Source of the DNA: Euphorbia lathyris
Taxonomy: Eukaryota; Streptophyta; Magnoliopsida; Malpighiales; Euphorbiaceae
Direction: 5' to 3'
Assembly (NCBI RefSeq): GCF_963576675.1
Contig: NC_088913.1
Coordinates: 12,847,001 to 12,911,000, forward strand
DNA: 64,000 nucleotides
Shown: in pieces, positions 1 to 11,115 of the stretch
Position numbering within the stretch: the first letter of the stretch is position 1
Layout: the number at the start of each line of letters is the position of its first letter
Notes under the pieces: generated by a model
Databases searched by the model: none
The model's input: only the letters and a program-made list of their open reading frames with translations
What the model was told of the DNA's origin: nothing
Program-made: the position numbers and the translations under genes

Positions 1-615
1 TCAATTTAGTCCTTTGTCCATTTTTACACCATAACTAATTGTACAACTATGTTATTTGCTTCTAATCTTTTATTTTGGTTGATATGAGTGTGGAGGAATA
101 TTAGTTTGGTGCGGATTGAAGACCCGGGAATGCCCGGATGTAATTGTATTTATTTTGTACCTATTTCATCGCTTTTAGGGTTGTAATATTTTGTTTATTT
201 TCTTTTGTATACAATTGTGCAATATGACATAAAAATGATCTTTTCCAAACAAATCACATTCAAAACGAATTTAAAAAGCTTAAAAGAGTTATTAATAGCC
301 TTATTGTATTTAGAAATGCTAAGTAGGAGGCCGGTGGGTTCACCGGACGATTTTGGGGGTGTTTAATATTTCCTTTCGAGGAGATATTAACCTTCCCCAA
401 GCGTACCTAACTTCCTGAACCCACTTGCTTCCTGCAAGGAATCTCAGTAACATTCTCGGACCTAAAATCCGAGTGGCGACTCTATCTCCGACACCGGTCC
501 TGCCGAGCTAGTCGTTTTCTCTAGTGGACCTCGAGTCCAAACAGCACCGTAGTAGTCATGGCGGACCTCCCGCGGGTGAAAGCCCGTCGAGGTAGGCTTC
601 GTCCACAACTATGAA
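1..615 (+). mobile_element. Probable Ty3/gypsy (Ogre/Tat-like) LTR end and leader fragment
   Basis: No open frame is present. The stretch around 340-490 has the look of the 3' end of an Ogre/Tat-type LTR: a C-rich run, then 'ccgagtggcgactct' at about 469-483, the kind of sequence that precedes or forms the primer-binding region in these elements. A GC-rich leader-like segment follows to about 615, where the tail of a minus-strand LINE begins. The other LTR, the gag-pol and both target-site duplications are missing, so this is either a truncated element or one that continues left of the window. The clade name is inferred from sequence style only. Confidence 0.4.
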
Positions 616-620
616 CAGAC

Positions 621-1130
621 ACAGAACTAACCGCTCTTGCTAAGCAATGAGCAGCTGAATTTGCTGAACGCCTAACAAAAGAGACTGAAACATTTTCAAG
701 CTCTTGTAAAATAAGAGTACATTCTGCTATAATATCAAATAAATAAGAAAAACTAGATGAAGGCTGATGAATAGTGTTGACAACTGTGAGGTAATCTGAT
801 CGGATTTCCATATTGTTGTAATTGGATGATTTGATCCACGATAGTGCCTCCTTAACTGCCATTGCTTCAGCCAGAATAGGCTCATAAAAACCCTCTAATG
901 GTCCATAGTAGGCATAGATACAATCTCCCCGGAAATCCCTAAGAATGAATCCCAGAGAGCAGTATCCAGCATCAGGAAATACGCATGCGTCAACATTACA
1001 GGCAAGAGAGCCCTCGGTTGGGTGTTGCCAGCGAGCGGACCTTGGCAGCACCCCTAGGCTGGGTTTAATTTTGATATGTTGTGCTGCTCGCCACTCTTGA
1101 AGATCCTTTCTTGCCATTGCCACTAGAATA
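621..1130 (-). pseudogene. LINE RNase H-like domain (degenerate)
   Basis: The frame shows the RVT_3/RNase H fold of plant LINE tails. The first strand is VDACVFPDAGYCSLGFILRD, followed by the catalytic-type glutamate in ILAEAMAVKEAL, the aspartate in EIRSDYLTVV, and the terminal FVRRSANSAAHCLARA. In an active element this domain would remove RNA from the RNA-DNA hybrid. The last 30 or so codons (521-615) read into the neighbouring gypsy-like leader and are not part of the domain. Confidence 0.75.
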
Positions 1131-1872
1131 TTTGCACTAGGTTTTTTGTGTTCCCAAACCGATGTGTTCCTGCCTTCCATAAATGCCAAATTACATAAAC
1201 CAATATATCAATATCTGTTAATCCCGGGGCTTGAAGAATGGAGCCAAACCAATCAATAAAAATTATCAAACTTGTCATTCGATGGTCCGGGAATATAATT
1301 TCCCAAACACTGGCTGCCCATAAACATACAAGAAACACATGATTTTCGTCTTCACTAGGTGTTTGACAGAGCGGACAAATGTCTGGATGTATGTTGTGTC
1401 TTTTACTTAAATTTGTCATGGTTGGTAAACAACCCGAAAATAAGCGCCATACACAGTTGATCACCTTAGGTGCAAGTTTGAGATTCCAAATACCTGACCA
1501 TATCTCTTTGTTTCCTGAGTTTAAGGTGGGAGCAGCCGTGAAAAATGCACGATATCCGCTGCGGACCGAATAATTTCTAGTTTTCTCAAAAATCCAATAC
1601 CATTTGTCCGCCCTACTTACATCGTGCCTGGGGATAGAAAAGATTAGTTGTTGATCCCTGAAATTAAACACTACCTCGACCACCTCCATGTTCCAACGAC
1701 CATCCACGTTCAACAAGTCACGAACTTTACCTGTGGGTAAATTGGAGTTTGTCTCGTTTACCGGAACAGGACTCAAAATGGATGGTAACCAAGGGTCGAT
1801 CCACACATCAATTGATACTCCATTTCCCACCTTGCATCTTAATCCTTTATCGAGCACCTCTCCTCCTGCCAA
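1123..1872 (-). pseudogene. LINE zf-RVT (zinc-binding in reverse transcriptase) region
   Basis: The frame opens with a GNGVSIDVWIDPWLP-type segment and then carries the zf-RVT signature: IWNLKLAPKVINCVWRLFSG, a CPLC pair and NHVFLVCLWAASVW. This region normally links RT and RNase H in plant LINE ORF2. It is in a different frame from the RNase H piece, so at least one frameshift separates them. Confidence 0.75.
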
Positions 1873-2080
1873 TATGCTTCGCTATAGAAATGATGGATTA
1901 TGTCCGATTTCTGCCTGCAAAAAAGAAGAATTAGAAAAATACTTGGCTTTCATTATTGTGGCAACCAGTGAGGATGGATTAGTAAGTAATCGGCGGCCCT
2001 GCTTGGCCAGGAGGGCTAAGTTAAATTGCCTAGTATCTCAAAATCTAATTCCTCCATGTACTTAGTTTAGACTATGACTG

Positions 2081-3138
2081 TCAATGTATACCCGAACATG
2101 CATCTCCAGATGACCTCCACCAAAATCTATTTAGTATTTTATCAATCTGGTCACATAGTTGTTGTGGTAATAGGAAAATGCTCATTAGGTAGGCGGGGAT
2201 AGATTGAAGGACTGATTTAATAAGTATTTCTTTACCCGCTCTAGAAAGGAATTTATCTTTCCAGTTATTCAGTCGATTCCATATTCTATCCTTGATAAAT
2301 GAAAAAGTTTGCATTGAGCTTCTTCTTACCAAAATTGGTGCCCCTAAATAGAGACCTAGATTAGAAACTTCAGTAACTCCAAGGGTTGTCGTCACTATAT
2401 CTGGATCCCAGCTGAGCATACCTTTACTGAAGTACAGTGAGAATTTCTAAAAATTAATGTGCTGCCCTGATGCTTTCTCATATGTTTGTAAGCATTGTTG
2501 AAGAACTGATGCTTCCTGCGTGTTAGCTCAGAAGAATATGAAGCTATCATCGGCGAAGAACAGATGAGAAATCTTAGGTGCTCGACGTGCAATTGCGCAC
2601 CCATACAGAAATCCCGCTCTTTCCTTAGCTGACAGTAGAGTTGATAGCCCCTCAGCGCAGACCAAAAACAAGAATGGAGATAGAGGATCACCCTGCCGAA
2701 TTCCCTTAGACGGCTCAATTAACCCCATCTCTTTACCACCACTCAGAATTTTGTAACGAACTGTTGTAACACACATCATAATCCATTTAATCCAGTCTGA
2801 TTGAAATCCTAGTCTGACAAGCATATCATGTAAAAATTGTCATTCCGCCATGTCGTATGCTTTACTCATGTCTAGTTTGAGGGCAGCCATCCCGTTCTTT
2901 ATGGACTTCATGGTTTTCAACCGATGAATTGCTTCATAAGCGACGATGATGTTATCTGAGACCAGTCTCTCCGATAAAAAGGCACTCTGATTTTCTGAAA
3001 TGACTGATGGTAGTACCTGTTTGAATCGGTTAGCTAGCATTTTGGAGATGATTTTAAATAGAACGTTGAATAGCACTATAGGTCTCAAGTCGGTCATAAA
3101 TTCCACATCTGTTTTCTTCGGTATCAAAAACTATATGA
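2081..3138 (-). pseudogene. LINE reverse transcriptase core (degenerate)
   Basis: Consecutive minus-strand frames give RT blocks in order. LRPIVLFNVLFKIISKMLANR and NQSAFLSERLVSDN are near 3060-2950, KLDMSKAYD (first catalytic Asp) near 2870, [20 protein letters not shown] near 2690, and FADDSFIFF (the xADD catalytic box) near 2535. Thumb-like sequence follows to 2081. Frameshifts near 2840, 2525 and 2410 destroy the ORF. Confidence 0.8.
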
Positions 3139-3143
3139 GTATC

Positions 3144-3950
3144 TGTCATACCCGACCCTAGACGACCTCAATCGGCATCGGGCGTGAAATAGAAAGATCA
3201 TAGTCAACACTTAGGAGTCTCCAATTTATCCCAATATCATAATATCATATTATATTACAATTAAAATACCAAAGTTCTAACTGTAATTCTAACAATAAAT
3301 AACCAACTTCCAAATCTCGCCTAATTGGTCGGTAATCAAAACCTTAAGGGATTTAATCAAAACCTTATAAAATATACTCAAAACTTAAGTTCATAAAATA
3401 AAATTTGTGTATGTGTATCCATCCTCGAATTTCACCCGTGTAGCTTATCACATCAATAATCGAGATATCTCATTTATATCCCGTTCCTTGCCTAACGTTA
3501 GGACTACCAGCCGTGCACTCTGGCCATACCGCCATTAGATATGGTCTTACAAATACAACTCCTACCCCGGGCAATCCTAGATGGACAAAACCATTTTATC
3601 TTTCAAAATATCACAATTCATAAAAATCATATATGGATTTCAATCCAAAATAATAACAACAATAACCGCAACAGATTTCTCAATCCAAAAACACTTCGTA
3701 AGAAATCATCAAATTCATTTTATTCAATATATATATACATTGAAACCAAAAATGTATATATATATATATGTAAATCAACCAAATTAAGCCTTAAATCAAC
3801 ATAATCAAGTAAAATCTGAAATTCACATAGAAGCATAATCAATAGCTTCATTTGAACCATAATTTCACAATAAAAAGCAAAATCGTGAAAAATCCCAATT
3901 TTACAAAAGTCCTGCATAACCTTAAAATATCACTTTCTGAAAACTCTTTG

Positions 3951-3997
<47 letters not shown>

Positions 3998-4531
3998 TTA
4001 TTTATATACATCAAACTCAAAATATAGTTGATAGTTACTTACCTTGGTTACTAATTGAAGAAAACACACTCGTTCGATTCTCCTCTAAATTCTGTCTAAG
4101 ACGTTTCCCTCCAAACACTGCCGAAACTTAAAAACTCTTCGGTTAGGACTTAGATCTATATACAAAGATACTATAGTTCCAATTTCGAGTGATTCGGACG
4201 GTCGAATCTCCGTAAATCAAAGAAACGGTGGAAAAACGGTCGAAGAACGATGAACTGACAGAAAAGAAAAAAAAACAGAGAAAAAAGAAAAGGATAATCG
4301 CCCACCTCTTGGATTTGGAATATATATATCCAAATCCAGCAAAGATTGCATTTGGTCCTCTATCTTTTTATAATCTTTTAAAAATTATCCTAAACTTTTA
4401 ATTTATACATAAAACCATCGAATTAACTCCAAACTTTTTCTATAGCACCGAATTAACTTCACACACCCAATAATTATAATATATACTAATATCAAAATAT
4501 AAATTCTAGAAGTTTAAACACGGACGTGACA
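3144..4531. repeat. Solo LTR with 5-bp target-site duplication
   Basis: A 1388-bp segment starts TGTCA and ends TGACA, so the termini are TG...CA and inverted. It is bordered on both sides by GTATC (3139-3143 and 4532-4536). It interrupts the LINE RT coding sequence exactly between two conserved blocks and contains no gag-pol. This is the footprint of LTR-LTR recombination that removed an internal region. The terminal sequence resembles Ty3/gypsy LTRs, but the family is not identified. The segment includes a (TA)n run. Confidence 0.9.
3953..3993. repeat. (TA)n microsatellite
   Basis: About twenty TA units in a row, inside the solo LTR. Confidence 0.95.
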
Positions 4532-4836
4532 GTATCGTTCAGTTCCGGTGGAATGCTTGAGGTCTGTAACATTGACAGGCACGCCATAGTGACATCTGTC
4601 CCTACAATATGCCAAAATCGTTGATAAAAGGCCAGGTTCAGTCCGTCTGGTCCTGGACTTTTGTCCGGATGCATCAAGAAGCATGCCAGTCTTACCTCCT
4701 CTTCTGTGAATTGCTGATTAAGTCTCTCATTGTCTTCAGTTGAGACTCGAGGTTGGATCAGCGAAAGAATATCATTTGCCTCGCTACCTTGACTTGTAAA
4801 TACATCCTGGAAATAGTCTTGCAAAGTCTGTTCCAT
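4532..4836 (-). pseudogene. LINE reverse transcriptase N-terminal part
   Basis: The frame contains LQDYFQDVFTSQ, FTEEEVRLACFLMHPDKSPGPDGL and FYQRFWHIVG, the conserved block just upstream of the RT palm in plant LINEs (the KSPGPDG motif). The frame runs directly into the edge of the solo LTR at 4531 and resumes in RT sequence at 3138, so these pieces were one ORF before the insertion. Confidence 0.8.
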
Positions 4837-4852
4837 ACCACTACCTTTGTTT

Positions 4853-5330
4853 AATATATGAAAGACGATAAATTTTTCTAAATTTGTTTAGAACGACTCA
4901 ATCTTACTTTTATAGTCCAAATCTAGCTTAATTTTGGGAGATTGTTTTATAGTGGTACGTAAAAATTGGTTTTGGACAACTCAGATGATAACATGTATGT
5001 ATATACAAAAAAAAAAAAAATTGAGCGAATCCGATTTAGTAATTTTTTTTTATACATGCACGTGTAAAATTGTCCCTCTGACAGACCTATCATATATTCG
5101 TCACTGTTTGGAGAAAGTGAACAACAGTTATTTGAAGCAGTTGTAATTGAGTAAGAACGCTATAGAGAAGGGGACAACCAAAATCAACATAAAAACCCCA
5201 GACAAACTCAAATCTTTGTTAATTTTAATTTTTAGTTTTCCGATCATTAGTTTGACGATTTCCATTTCAATTTGAAGTTTTGCAATTTCAATTCCTAAAA
5301 TTGGTAAGCTTCTCAATTTGCTTATCAATT
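4853..5330. other. Intergenic, no gene seen
   Basis: AT-rich DNA with short poly(A) and poly(T) runs near 5008 and 5047. From 5225 to 5400 there are loosely repeated 'caatttcaattcc'-like words that lead into the inverted and direct repeats. No coding signal, tRNA or recognisable element was found. Confidence 0.6.
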
Positions 5331-5346
5331 TCAATACCTTAAGTTT

Positions 5347-5755
5347 GTAAGCTTTCAATTCCATTTTTAATTTCAATGCAATTTCAATTCCTTAAATTTG
5401 AAAGCTTACGATTTCGATTTTTCAAGTTTTCAAGCGTTGATTTTCAATTTGGTATTGTTTAAATTGCCTAAATTGGTTATATTGGTCTTCCTATCCTAAT
5501 ACCCTATCCAAAATTAGTGAAATTTCAACTATCTATATTCTATGAAAGTTCATCAATTTTAAACGGATCAACGGATAAATCTTATCAAATAATAGACCAG
5601 GAGGCGAAAATAAATATTTTGAATAGATCGAGAGATAAATATTATCAAATAATAAATTATGGGCGAAAAAACTAATATTTTGAAAGATGAGGGGTCAAAC
5701 AGTGATTGATCAAATTGAAATTGCATTGAAATTAAAAATGGAATTGAAAGCTTAC
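5347..5755. repeat. 43-bp perfect inverted repeat
   Basis: Positions 5347-5389 are the exact reverse complement of 5713-5755 (43 of 43), with a spacer of about 320 bp. The arms are made of the same AT-rich words as the surrounding direct duplication. It could fold as a long stem-loop or be the scar of an inverted duplication. Confidence 0.85.
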
Positions 5756-6057
5756 GATTTCGATTTTCCAAGTTTTCAAACGTTGATTTTCAATTTGGTA
5801 TTGTTTAAATTGCCTAAATTGGTTATCTTGGTCTTCCTACCCTAATACCCTATCCAAAATTAGTGAAATTTCAACTATCTATATTTGATGAAATTTCATC
5901 AATTTTAAGCGGATCAACGGCTAAATCTTATCAAATAATAGATCAGGAGGCGAAAATAAATATTTTAAATAGATCGAGAGATAAATATTATCAAATAATA
6001 AATTATGAGCAAAAAAACTAATATTTTGAAAGATGAGGGGTTAAATAGTGATTTATC
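5399..6057. repeat. Direct duplication, two copies, period about 346 bp
   Basis: Copy 1 (about 5399-5710) and copy 2 (about 5746-6057) match closely along their length. Examples are 'gatttcaatttggtattg', the 'ggatcaacgg' block and 'aaagatgagggg'. They differ by scattered substitutions and small indels. Copy 2 ends about 175 bp before the ATG of the NFD6-like gene, so the duplication may reach its upstream control region. Confidence 0.85.
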
Positions 6058-6151
6058 ATGATTTACTAATCCAATGGATTAGATCATCCAATCTAGAGAG
6101 CTACTATACACCATCATTCTACTGGGACATAACCCAAGCGTTCTTGTTCTT

Positions 6152-6160
6152 AAACCCTAA
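6152..6160 (+). promoter_or_regulatory. telo-box (AAACCCTAA) in the 5' region of the NFD6-like gene
   Basis: AAACCCTAA lies 73 bp upstream of the ATG. Telo-boxes are frequent in plant promoters and leaders of ribosomal-protein and organelle-biogenesis genes. The role here is inferred from the match and its position. Confidence 0.5.
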
Positions 6161-6232
6161 CCAAAACCTCTGTTCTTTGGTAATTTACTTCTTCACTTCA
6201 ATTGCTTCTGCTTCTCTTCTTCTGATTCTGAA

Positions 6233-6832
6233 ATGGCTTCACGAGCTGGAGCATCGTTCTCTCGCAGGCTGATCTCTGTCGCAAGGGCTCCGTCTCGCCA
6301 CTCTTCGCCGCCGTCGTTTACCGGCATCCGTCCACCGCCCACTGCCTCCCCCCGCATTCAGTCCCGCCGCCCCTCCTTTGCTCCTTCTAGGTAATTGTTG
6401 ATACTAATTTACCGACTTTTGTTAGCTGTATAGTTAATCATAAGATTTTTTTTTTTTGAAAAATGTAATCTCGATATTGGATGAGAAATCCATTTGGACT
6501 GTGTTCGTTTTAAATTTGTCAGATTGGTTTTCATAAAATCTTTTTATGAAGTAATTTAAAGTGAACTGTTATTTATTGGATTTGGATTGTTTTGTTCAGT
6601 TCAATGCTTTCAGCTCAAAGCTAATTCGAATTTAGCTTCTCCTAATTTGGCGTTTTTTCTGCATTTATGGATGCTTATATAATTTTGTAGGAACTTGGGA
6701 GAATTGGGATGTATGCAATCATTCTTGCCTCTGTATTCCGCTAATCACCTCACATCACGACTCAATGCTAACTTGCGGGCTTTTTGCGAGCTGTCTCATG
6801 GTACCTTCTGCCGCACTTGTCAGGATCGCTAA
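6233..6832 (+). CDS. NUCLEAR FUSION DEFECTIVE 6-like small protein, probably mitochondrial
   Basis: Two exons, 6233-6390 and 6691-6832, join in phase across a 300-bp GT-AG intron to encode 99 residues. The first exon begins MASRAGASFSRRLISVARAP and is rich in Arg, Ser and Pro with no acidic residues, which fits an N-terminal mitochondrial targeting region. The second exon has the family core RNLGELGCMQSFLPLYSANH, then LTSRL, and ends in a Cys-rich tail (FCRTCQDR). In Arabidopsis the family includes NFD6, needed for polar nuclear fusion, and several uncharacterised paralogues; its biochemical role is unknown. The ATG was chosen because it follows a CT-rich leader and gives the targeting peptide. 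A consensus donor (GTGAGT at 6843) just after the stop and an acceptor at 7070-7071 suggest spliced, possibly alternative, 3' UTR exons. The name rests on recognising the core motif. Confidence 0.85.
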
Positions 6833-9740
6833 TTGTTGCTTTGTGAGTCTTACTGTTTATAGGGCATGTAGAGAAATGGAAATATAATCTTTTGAATTGT
6901 TGTTATTATGGACTAATTCCTGAATAACTCCAATTGCAAACTGTGAATTCCGTTTTGCTTTCATTAACTGTGTAAACAAAATATGGCTCATTGATCTCAG
7001 TAGGAATAGCTAGGTTTTTCTTCGTTTTGTGAAATTTTCTTAATGAGAAGAGTTGGGATTGGGATTTATAGGGAGGATTGGAAAAGACGGGTGATGCGCA
7101 TGGGCTTTCAGTCAGCTAAAGGTGCAGGATTGTTGCCACAATTGTAGGTCTCTATTTTTCTGTTTCTTGTTCTCAAAAAAATGAAATTGGTGAATGATCA
7201 TTTCAAATCAAATAAAAACATATACATTGAGGAGTGCGTCAAAAGCTTTCTGTATTTGAGATTAAATTTTCAACTTGATAGTGTGATGCTAAGTTCTTTA
7301 CATGGTAGATCAGTTCTCTTTGTTCAATCTGTTAAATTAGAGGAAAATGAAATGAGAACTCTCTTTTTACTAGTAAGTTAGATGGATAGATCTTGAGTCA
7401 ATTTAAATTTATCAATGACTGATTATTCAGACTGATTTAGTTTCTCTTTTGCCCTTTGTTGCCTTCTGCTCTGATTATCAGGACAAAGAACCTGTGATAT
7501 TTTAGAATACTTATTGACATGAAAGAGAAGGAAATGCTTAATTTGTTGTGCAAATTGACATGAGTGAAAGTTTTGTTTGGTATATTTACTGTTAAGATCC
7601 TTGGCCATATTGATTACAAATGAATTCACATCTGTACATGTGTATGGTTATGGACCCCTGTGTGTGTCTGAGAAGAACGTTATCTTATTTGATCTAATGT
7701 CTTAAACATGAAGTTCCTTTCGTTTTGAATAATCAAGCAAGTCTAAGGTAATGTCCTTACTACTGAGTTTCAATCAGCCATTATGTAATTACTGGCTCCA
7801 TGATATTTAGAATTGTTTTAGCAAAGTTTTGTTGAAAAATAGAGGTGTCAAAAAGGGTCATCGTGTCATAATCGAGTTATGTGATTTATATAGTGATTAT
7901 ATGGTGTAAATGCAACAAAAATGATAATCGTGTCAGACAAGTTGTCTCTACAAATTGTGCTATCGTGTCAGAAATCAACATCCTATTGAAAAGGGTGAAG
8001 ATTTCGAGAATGATATGTTTCGTGTTATACGAGAGCTCCCAATCCCATTTTTCGGTTCCTTTTTCTTTATGCGGTCTCTTGACACATCATTCGGTATTTG
8101 AGAAGACTATTATTATTGGCATGTTGAATTAGTAGAGAGGAAACTGCTTGCTTGCTGGTTAGTAATCCATAAGAAAGTATGCCAAATGGACAGTGCATAA
8201 AGTTGTTTACATGAGTCTTGTGGCTGGAACTCTGCTTTTGATCTATTCGTCGACTCACGAAACAGCAAGTTTCACCTCATGAAGCATTTCTAATATATGG
8301 TTTGATTATTAGTACCTTAGTATGCATAATGATAAGATGAAAATAGCATTTAGTCTAGCGATTCACATCTGCACTCGTCATTTATCATTTGCTTCCCCCA
8401 AGTATTTCTTCGAATAATTTTTATTTGGAAAACTGAGCGACGTAGCTTGGACTTGTATTATATCCTATGTTTCACAAAAATTTTGATTTTAAAGTGTTTT
8501 ACATTTCGGAAACTGAAACTGTATGGTACTTATACGAAATGTTTCGGGTCACATTTCCATAATTTAAAAAAAAAATTATATAGTAAATCCGTAGTATTTT
8601 CTAGATCATCTTCTACAAGCTTTCAAAATGAAAAGATCTTTTTTCTCTATATTATGTGACTTATATATAATTTTTTTTAAAGCATATATATAAAAATTTA
8701 TAGATATATCCATATGTTTTTATTATTACACGTTTCCTTTTCCTATATTTTTTTACAAATATCATTTCTCGGTTTCCATTTCCGTATCGGTTTCTATTTC
8801 GATGTAACATAGATGATGTGTTAAGGGTAGTAAGATTCTGGCAATGCTACATTTAGGTTGTTTGAGATTTGATATGATTATTAAGCTCTTGACCTTGTAG
8901 ATTTGAAACATTTGTTCCATTGTGGCAGGTACTTGATGGGCATTCGATCTGCATAATATTGGAACAACATATTGAGGAAGTTAGGATGGGTGTGCCCTGT
9001 GGATTCTGGGGTGGTTTATTTTGTAGGAAAATTTTAATAAGAGATCTCATGTTTTTCTGTTACTCCAAAGAGTTTGGAATTTTTCCTATATTTAGGACAA
9101 ACAATTATATGCAGGTTTTGTGACCAACTGTGTTTTACTTGTTGTCATATTGGTATATTTCTATTGTCTGTAGATTGACTATGCTAATGATAAGCTATAA
9201 GCTATTAGGATTCTGAATATTTGCAATCTTGTGCAAACTTTGTCCTTTAATTTGAATTTAGTTCTCCTGTGTTTCATGGAGTTGCATTCAATGGTTGTGG
9301 TCTGTTTGATTCTATCGTTGTATATAGTTTTTGTTGCGGGTAGATATTAGTTGATTTTTCTTACAAATAGCCCAAACCAATACTTTCTTTGGTTACTATG
9401 AACACAAAGTGATGTATATGGTGCATTCTGTAATCATGTTTGAATTAAAGCATCTTGAGGCCTTTGAGTTTTATTGTTTTTACAGATCGTTACATATGTG
9501 CATCAGAATGCCAACCTCTCACAATATTACTTCTAAAGTTGTTAGTTTACACTAACACAAAATAGTAGGAGCCAGAAGAAACTGGCTGCAGAAACAGAAT
9601 GAGCCAAAAGAGAAAATGCCGGAGAAAGAAGTTGTGACTTATGCATCGGTGCTAGGGCGGAACAAGTCAATCGGCAACAATGCAGAAGGTTCAATAAAAC
9701 CGTGTGAGCAAGGTGAGATAAAATAAACACTTAAAATAAA
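6833..9740 (+). other. Downstream region of the NFD6-like gene; possible 3' UTR exons, otherwise no gene
   Basis: No second coding gene is visible. A donor at 6843 pairs plausibly with an acceptor at 7070-7071, and the segment from 7072 has a less AT-rich, exon-like composition. Another acceptor-like site (about 8920-8928) precedes a second exon-like stretch up to about 9030. The open frames here are short and AT-driven. A fragment of a dispersed repeat lies at 7845-7990. Confidence 0.4.
7845..7990 (+). repeat. Dispersed repeat ('ggtgtcaaaa' family), copy 1
   Basis: The segment begins 'ggtgtcaaaaagggtcatcg' and continues with 'gtgtcataatcgagttatg' and 'gtgtcagacaagttgtc'. Related segments occur near 20390-20470, 39552-39730, 40078-40225 and 55613-56140. 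No terminal repeats were resolved. The look is that of a degraded hAT-type MITE. Confidence 0.55.
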
Positions 9741-9900
9741 AGGAAAAGTATAAAAATAAATTTTGTAGTTTGGCCAATTTGTAAAGATGATTCTTGTGGT
9801 TTAAAAGTTTGCAAACACGGGTTCTGTACTTTGTGCAGTTTATAAACTCAGTGATTCCGTCAACAACTTTTTAATTTTGGCATTTAGGTATTTGGCGAGG
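9741..9900 (+). repeat. Truncated arm of a MULE-type repeat
   Basis: The sequence 'aaaagtataaaaataaa' followed by 'gtggtttaaaagtttgcaaa' matches the terminal repeat of the 51.0-54.4 kb MULE and of the MITE at 37.9 kb. Only one arm is present, so the copy is truncated or its other end is too decayed to see. Confidence 0.6.
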
Positions 9901-11107
9901 AGAGAAAAAAGTGAATGTTTGAGCTCCAAATTTGATGATTTTGGAAAATAAAAAATTTGGTTCTAAATTGAAAATTTTCATTTTGATGTTCTTAATGATA
10001 ATTTTTATAATGTCAAATTAAAAGATATTTTTAGCTCTAAAAAACTTGGTCACCGCTTAAATAATAATAAATAAAAACTATGCAGTGGACAAAAAATGTA
10101 ACCCTAAATTTTAGGAGTAGTCTTTTGCTAAAAAATTGGAAGGGAAGGCTTGTCCCAGTACACCCTTGTGGTAGGACCTCTTTCCGGATCATCGCTTAGT
10201 GGGAATGTGTAGTACACCGAGCCGCCTTTTTTTACTCCTCAAAATAAAAGCATAAATTGGAAAGAAAAAGAGCTTAACCAAAAACACTAGCAATTTCCTA
10301 GTGGATGAAATTGTTGTATCCTTGTACAAGTTCATTGAAAGCTAAAGTGAGGCATAGATCCCACTTCCCTATCATTCTCTCTTCTTCCTGTTTAAAGCAC
10401 TTAGATATATACACTCACTATAACCATTTTATGTCATATTCTTATCACTACATTTATTCATATAAACATCTCTTAATTCAACAAATTTTCTAACTAGCAG
10501 TCCCGTCGGGTAAAAAGTCTGAATAACAACCAATTCTGAAAAACGATAATGAGAATAGAAATAAAATGAATTCTGCATCGGGAATTGAGAGAGTGATTTT
10601 ACTACATAAATACGGTATGAATTTAATCTATAGACGCGTTTTAAAACTGCGAGATTAAAAGAAATGACTTGAACCAGTACAAATAATATCTTTAGTAAAA
10701 TTGCTATATATGTATCAATAACAGTTATTGCTGTTGCTTAGATCTAAAAATATTTAATTCAAGTTTAGTCCAATCTGCTATTAATTTAGTCTAATTTCTC
10801 GAATTTTAAAATCAAATTTCAAACTCAATTCAAACAAATCCTCCTTATATATATATTTTTTAAATTATACTACACAAAATATAATAATAATAATAATAAT
10901 AAATAATAAGTGATATTAAAAAATCGGGTTGGTCTGCCTTGTTTTTATAAATTCCAAGCTTGACACACAAATAAGCAGGCCTAGACGGGTTTGAGCCTAA
11001 TATCATATCCCCTTTACCAAGTCCGGTCCATTAAACACGAGCTAAGATAAACTGGACATATACTTGGACCCATGAACAAATATATTTAGCCAATTTGTTT
11101 AAAGTGA
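9900..11107. other. Intergenic, AT-rich; contains a SINE fragment
   Basis: Apart from the SINE fragment at 10138-10232 and a (TAA)n run near 10880, nothing recognisable was found. Confidence 0.6.
10138..10232 (+). mobile_element. SINE 3'-half fragment
   Basis: The segment carries 'cagtacacccttgtgg' and 'gtagtacaccgagccgcc', matching the 3' half of the complete SINE at 32434-32605 (there on the opposite strand). It ends in a T-rich run. The pol III promoter half is missing. Confidence 0.65.
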
Positions 11108-11115
11108 TCTATTGG

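Larger units (their letters stand above)
615..4852 (-). mobile_element. 5'-truncated LINE (non-LTR retrotransposon), split by a solo LTR
   Basis: Read on the minus strand from 4852 down to 615 the order is reverse transcriptase N-terminus, RT core, RT thumb, zf-RVT zinc-binding region and RNase H, the usual 3' half of a plant L1-type LINE. ORF1 and the endonuclease are absent, so the copy is 5'-truncated. Several frameshifts and stops break the ORF, and a 1388-bp solo LTR sits inside the RT region at 3144-4531. No clear poly(A) tail remains at the low-coordinate end, where the gypsy-like leader abuts. Confidence 0.85.

Noticed and set aside
1379..1934. Plus-strand open frames opposite the LINE
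   Set aside because: They are antisense shadows of the zf-RVT region and match no protein pattern.
9542..9730. 62-codon minus-strand frame with hydrophobic and Cys-rich sequence
   Set aside because: No family motif, no splice or promoter context, and adjacent to a MITE arm; it is likely chance.
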